Origin: SIG437 sp045576235
GTDB lineage: Bacteria; Bacillota; Clostridia; UBA1381; UBA9506
DNA length: 25,930 bases
Direction of reading: 5' to 3'
NCBI GenBank assembly: GCA_045576235.1
Contig: JAZNGA010000010.1
Coordinates: 1-25,930 of the forward strand
The notes under the pieces were generated by a model, which searched no databases, had not been told where the DNA came from, and saw nothing but the letters and a program-made list of their open reading frames with translations. Positions 22,823 through 25,930 of this stretch are shown one piece after another (within the stretch, counting starts at the first letter, position 1; each line of letters starts with the position of its first letter). A program made the translations under genes and the position numbers.

Positions 22823-24196
22823 TTATAAACTGTTCACGAGCTTTTTAAAATGGTTTCCTCTTTCTTCAAAATTTTTAAACATATCAAAGCTTGTGCTGGC
22901 GTTTGAAAGAAGAACGACATCTCCGCTTTTTGAAAGCGATTTTGCTAAAGCAACGACTTCCTCATATGTTTCTCTGCGGTAGATTGGGAGATGTTTTGCG
23001 CGCGGTGACAATTTCTCTGCATCTTTAACTGCCTTTTCAATTGCATCTGCAGTTTTGCCGATTAAAATGAGCGACTTTGCCTTTTCCAAAATCGGAGCCC
23101 CGATTTCATCATATGAAATGCCTTTGTCTTTTCCGCCTGCAATTAAAATGACAGGCTCGGAAAAAACCCTTAAAGTGTTTATCGTTCTGTTGGGGCTTGA
23201 ATCAATCGAGCTGTTATAATATCTCACTCCGTCGAGCGTCCTCACGAGCTCAATTCTGTGAGGAACTCCGCCAAATTCCCTTGCAACTTTTTGCGCAGTT
23301 TCCTTTGAAACGATGGGATATGTTGCAGCTAAAGCCGCCATATAATTTTCGACATTATGATGACCGGGAATTTTAATGTCAGAAATGTTTAAATATTTTT
23401 CGCCGCCTATGCAAATATAGTCACCGTCTAACGAAACAAACGCATTTGATTTTGATGAGAAGCCTCTCCAGATGCCTTTAGCCGCTTTTCCAATCGGCTC
23501 TGAATCTTTGTTTGACAAATTGGTGACTAAAATGTCATTTTTTCCCTGATAAAGCATAATGCTTTTTTTTGCATCAATATATTCTTCGTAATCTTTATGC
23601 CAGTCAAGATGATTTGGCGAAAGATTTGTTATAACTGCAACATGGGGAGATGTCTTTATGGTATGCAGCTGAAAGCTGCTCAGCTCTAAAACAACAATGT
23701 CACTTTCTTTGATTTCATCAATTTTGTCAAGGAGTGGAGCACCGATGTTGCCGCCTATGTGACATTTATAGCCTTCCTCTTTAAGCAAAGTGTGAATGAG
23801 AGTCGTTGTGGTTGTTTTTCCATCGCTGCCCGTGACAGCATAAATTTTCGCGGGGCAAATCTTCATGAATTCTTCCATTTCAGATGTCACAACAGTCCCT
23901 TTGTCGCGAAGGGCGCAAAGCTCAGGAGTGTCATAGCGCATACCTGGAGTTTTAAAAACAATGTCAGCAGCTATGTTTTTCAAATAATCCTGCCCGAGAT
24001 TTAGTGTGACGCCGAGTGAAATCAGCTCGTCTGCAATTTCTCCAAGTTCAGCCTTGGTTTTTTTGTCGCACGCCGTAACGATAGCGCCGTGCTTTAACAG
24101 AAAACGGATTAAAGGAGTGTTGCTGATTCCGATTCCGATAACGGTGATTTCCTTTCCGTTTATATATTCCTTAAATGACTTGATTTTATCTGTCAA
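22823..24196 (-). CDS. murD: UDP-N-acetylmuramoylalanine--D-glutamate ligase
   Basis: MurD adds D-glutamate to UDP-MurNAc-L-Ala in peptidoglycan synthesis. Domains in order: N-terminal Rossmann domain (VIGIGISNTPLIRFLLKHGA), central ATPase with P-loop VTGSDGKTTTTTLI, the NLSPNHLDWHKDYEEYIDAK motif (with the carbamylated-Lys equivalent nearby), HNVENYMAA, and the C-terminal domain with VRYYNSSIDSSPNRT. Many MurDs have NDS-KATN at that last position; this one has the NSSIDSSPNRT variant. It is 457 aa. The start is a TTG at 24196 with agagg 8 bases ahead; the ATG at 24215 is out of frame. It is not within a dcw cluster; the neighbours are upp and folC. Confidence 0.93.
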   Translation of the reverse strand: MTDKIKSFKEYINGKEITVIGIGISNTPLIRFLLKHGAIVTACDKKTKAELGEIADELISLGVTLNLGQDYLKNIAADIVFKTPGMRYDTPELCALRDKGTVVTSEMEEFMKICPAKIYAVTGSDGKTTTTTLIHTLLKEEGYKCHIGGNIGAPLLDKIDEIKESDIVVLELSSFQLHTIKTSPHVAVITNLSPNHLDWHKDYEEYIDAKKSIMLYQGKNDILVTNLSNKDSEPIGKAAKGIWRGFSSKSNAFVSLDGDYICIGGEKYLNISDIKIPGHHNVENYMAALAATYPIVSKETAQKVAREFGGVPHRIELVRTLDGVRYYNSSIDSSPNRTINTLRVFSEPVILIAGGKDKGISYDEIGAPILEKAKSLILIGKTADAIEKAVKDAEKLSPRAKHLPIYRRETYEEVVALAKSLSKSGDVVLLSNASTSFDMFKNFEERGNHFKKLVNSL

Positions 24197-24230
24197 AAAA
24201 ATAACCTCTTTTCATTAATGGTTAAATATA

Positions 24231-24259
24231 ATTATAACTTATTTCATCTTATAAGTAAA
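24231..24259 (-). promoter_or_regulatory. Promoter of murD
   Basis: On the minus strand, TTTACT (24259-24254) and TATAAT (24236-24231) are separated by 17 bases. Confidence 0.7.
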
Positions 24260-24266
24260 GCAAAAT

Positions 24267-24295
24267 TTGACATTAAATTGCGGTTGTTATATACT
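24267..24295 (+). promoter_or_regulatory. Promoter of folC
   Basis: TTGACA (24267-24272) and TATACT (24290-24295) are separated by 17 bases. Its -35 is only 7 bases from the divergent murD -35. Confidence 0.8.
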
Positions 24296-24328
24296 ATATA
24301 TATTATACGGTAAAAGGGATGTTATGAA

Positions 24329-25627
24329 TTGAAATATGAAGAAGCATTAAAATATATCACAACAACAAAGAAATTTGGGGAAAAACATGGTTTGGACGGA
24401 ATAAGCAGACTTTGCAGACAGCTTAAAAACCCTGAAAAAAATCTGAAGTTTGTCCATGTTGCAGGAACAAACGGAAAAGGCTCCACCTCTTCCTACATTG
24501 CCACGGTGCTTTTTAAAGCGGGATATAAGACGGGACTTTTCACATCGCCTTTTATTTATGAATTTAATGAACGCATAAAGATAAATGGTGAAAACATCTC
24601 AGATGATGACCTTGCTCAGATTATGACAGAGGTTAAGGCTGCAATTGATGAATTGGTAGATGAAGGAAATCCTCATCCGACAGAGTTTGAAGTGATAACA
24701 GCAGCTGCTTTTCTATATTTTTATAGGAAGAAATGCGATATTGTTATCCTTGAGGTTGGATTAGGCGGTCGATTTGATGCAACAAATGTGATAGAAGCGC
24801 CGCTTGTGTCTGCGATATGTTCAGTTGGATATGACCATATGCAATTCCTTGGAGAAAGCCTTGCAGAAATCGCCTTTGAAAAATGCGGAATAATAAAAGA
24901 AGGAAGACCTGTTGTCTGTTACCCGTATCAAGATAATGAGACGATGGAGGTAATTAAGGAAATCTCAGCAAAGAGAAATGCCCGCCTGATAGAATGTGAT
25001 AAGGAAAAAATCACAATTAAAAAAATAGATTTGGACGGGGCAGTTTTTGACGCCTGTGGAATTTGCGATGCCCAAACAAAACTGTGTGGAAAGCATCAGG
25101 TTTATAATGCCGCAGTTGCAATAGCGGTTTTAAAAGAACTTGCAAGGCAAGGCTTTAAAGGCGTCGATGAAATGATAAAAGAAGGAATAAAGCAGACTGT
25201 CTGGCCTGCGCGAATGGAAAAAATGTGTGAAAAGCCATGCCTGATTTTTGATGGTGCTCACAACATTGACGGAATGAAAGTCTTTGTCAGAAATGTCAGG
25301 ATGCTGGCAGAGAACAAGAAAATAATAGTGATTCTGGGAATGGTGAGCGACAAAGAATATGATAAATGCATAAACGAACTGAATAGAACTGTTGATGTGC
25401 TGATAACAACAACTCTTGAAAATCCACGGAGAGAAACAGCAGAAAATCTGATGGAAAGAGCAGAGCATATTGCCTGTGAAAAACACATAACTAAAAATGT
25501 GGGCGAGGCTTTAGAGAAGGCTTTTTCGCTATGGAATGAAGATAGCATAATCTTTGCAGTCGGCTCATTATATATGGCAAACGAGATAAAAATGAAAATT
25601 GAGAAAAACGGAGATATTATTAAATAA
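24329..25627 (+). CDS. folC: Bifunctional folylpolyglutamate synthase/dihydrofolate synthase
   Basis: FolC adds glutamate to dihydropteroate and to folates; it has the Mur-ligase fold. Motifs: KFVHVAGTNGKGSTSSYIATVL (P-loop), TGLFTSPFIYEFNERIKING, VILEVGLGGRFDATNVI, SVGYDHMQFLGESLAEIAFEKCGIIKEG, and HNIDGM with the domain-linking DGAHN. It is 432 aa, normal. The start is a TTG at 24329, with aaaaggga about 10 bases ahead; the nearby ATG at 24324 opens only a two-codon frame. Folate supply suits the ThyX pathway at 4827, though the genes are far apart. No terminator is visible before the rRNA promoter. Confidence 0.94.
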   Translation: MKYEEALKYITTTKKFGEKHGLDGISRLCRQLKNPEKNLKFVHVAGTNGKGSTSSYIATVLFKAGYKTGLFTSPFIYEFNERIKINGENISDDDLAQIMTEVKAAIDELVDEGNPHPTEFEVITAAAFLYFYRKKCDIVILEVGLGGRFDATNVIEAPLVSAICSVGYDHMQFLGESLAEIAFEKCGIIKEGRPVVCYPYQDNETMEVIKEISAKRNARLIECDKEKITIKKIDLDGAVFDACGICDAQTKLCGKHQVYNAAVAIAVLKELARQGFKGVDEMIKEGIKQTVWPARMEKMCEKPCLIFDGAHNIDGMKVFVRNVRMLAENKKIIVILGMVSDKEYDKCINELNRTVDVLITTTLENPRRETAENLMERAEHIACEKHITKNVGEALEKAFSLWNEDSIIFAVGSLYMANEIKMKIEKNGDIIK

Positions 25628-25693
25628 AATAAGAAAATAGAAGTAAACATATAGATAAATTAAAGTAATAGCTTAAAATAACAATTTTAAAAC

Positions 25694-25722
25694 TTGAAAT
25701 AATTGTAGAAAAACAGTATAAT
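25694..25722 (+). promoter_or_regulatory. Ribosomal RNA operon promoter
   Basis: TTGAAA (25694-25699) and TATAAT (25717-25722) are separated by 17 bases, about 185 bases before the 16S start. The 25628-25693 stretch between folC and this promoter is AT-rich and shows nothing else. Confidence 0.88.
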
Positions 25723-25728
25723 AACAAA

Positions 25729-25905
25729 GTCGCCTCGAAAGGGGAGCGGACTTGGAACTTGAAAATTGAACAGTGCAGGCTCTATGAATAACAATTCACT
25801 TAGAGTAATTTTGGAAAACAAGACAATAAGCGTCAAGTGGACAAAATGAGCTTAATTAAACTTTTAGATATGTACGGTGAGGGAACTCACTGATATATAT
25901 ACCAT
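25729..25905 (+). other. 16S rRNA leader with boxA-like element
   Basis: This is the transcribed spacer ahead of 16S. It contains ggaacttgaaaattgaaca (25754-25772), resembling the TGTTCTTTGAAAACTGAACA-type segment found ahead of Gram-positive rRNAs and associated with antitermination/processing. Near the 3' end, gtgag (25877-25881) / ctcac (25886-25890) closes a GGAA tetraloop and can be extended by two more pairs (25875-25892). Confidence 0.65.
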
Positions 25906-25930
25906 TTAATAAAGAGTTTGATCCTGGCTC
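25906..25930 (+). rRNA. rrs: 16S rRNA, first ~25 bases only
   Basis: The AGAGTTTGATCCTGGCTC motif (25913-25930) is the universal 16S 5' end, numbered from E. coli position 8; the mature end is therefore estimated at about 25906. The gene is cut by the window edge. Confidence 0.95.

Noticed and set aside
1..25930. tRNA genes
   Set aside because: I looked in the intergenic gaps and saw no cloverleaf with a T-loop GTTCRANNC motif.

Overview
The window looks like a low-GC Gram-positive chromosome segment, most likely class Clostridia. The signs are AT-rich intergenic DNA, strong Shine-Dalgarno sites, nearly all sigma-A-type promoters with 17-bp spacers, stem-plus-T-run terminators, a flavin-dependent thymidylate synthase (ThyX) and an rplM-rpsI pair. 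Genus cannot be decided from the sequence alone. Both ends sit in repeats: base 1 appears to be the tip of an insertion sequence, and the last ~25 bases are the start of a 16S rRNA gene. This suggests a draft contig broken at repeats.

Layout. 1-1309: an insertion sequence with an IS6/IS240-like DDE transposase, ending about 10 bases before the ribosome-binding site of a sugar-binding lipoprotein gene. 1335-4628: a small sugar locus (solute-binding lipoprotein, AraC-type regulator, divergent Gfo/Idh/MocA protein with GH109-like motifs). 4827-6270: thyX-tmk for dTMP and dTDP synthesis. 6429-7274: rplM-rpsI. 7318-13225: an accessory island that opens with a promoter and an array of small hairpins separated by a constant 8-base spacer. 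It continues with a four-helix-bundle (S23/Avd-like) gene, a PH-domain gene, a doubtful small ORF and four consecutive ATP-grasp ligase genes, three of them of the sugar-transfer-associated type, and closes with a strong bidirectional terminator. 13313-14862 (minus): cysK and a LUD-domain gene. 14990-17057: a HAD phosphatase overlapping an RlmD/RumA-type rRNA methyltransferase. 17051-17215: a second hairpin array with the same plan but a different spacer, lying between the end of the methyltransferase gene and an N-terminally truncated GNAT gene. 17562-20550 (minus): HAD phosphatase, Na+/proline symporter, TetR regulator. 20780-22768: uraA-upp uracil salvage. 22823-25627: divergent murD and folC. 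25694-25930: rRNA promoter, leader and 16S start.

The housekeeping genes form coherent units: thymidylate synthesis, uracil salvage, ribosomal proteins, and two Mur-ligase-fold enzymes fired from back-to-back promoters. The unusual content is (i) two hairpin arrays that share individual hairpin units although their spacers differ, one fused to a promoter and a four-helix-bundle gene, and (ii) the four-gene ATP-grasp cluster without any glycosyltransferase or other obvious partner. These are the best candidates for undescribed biology.
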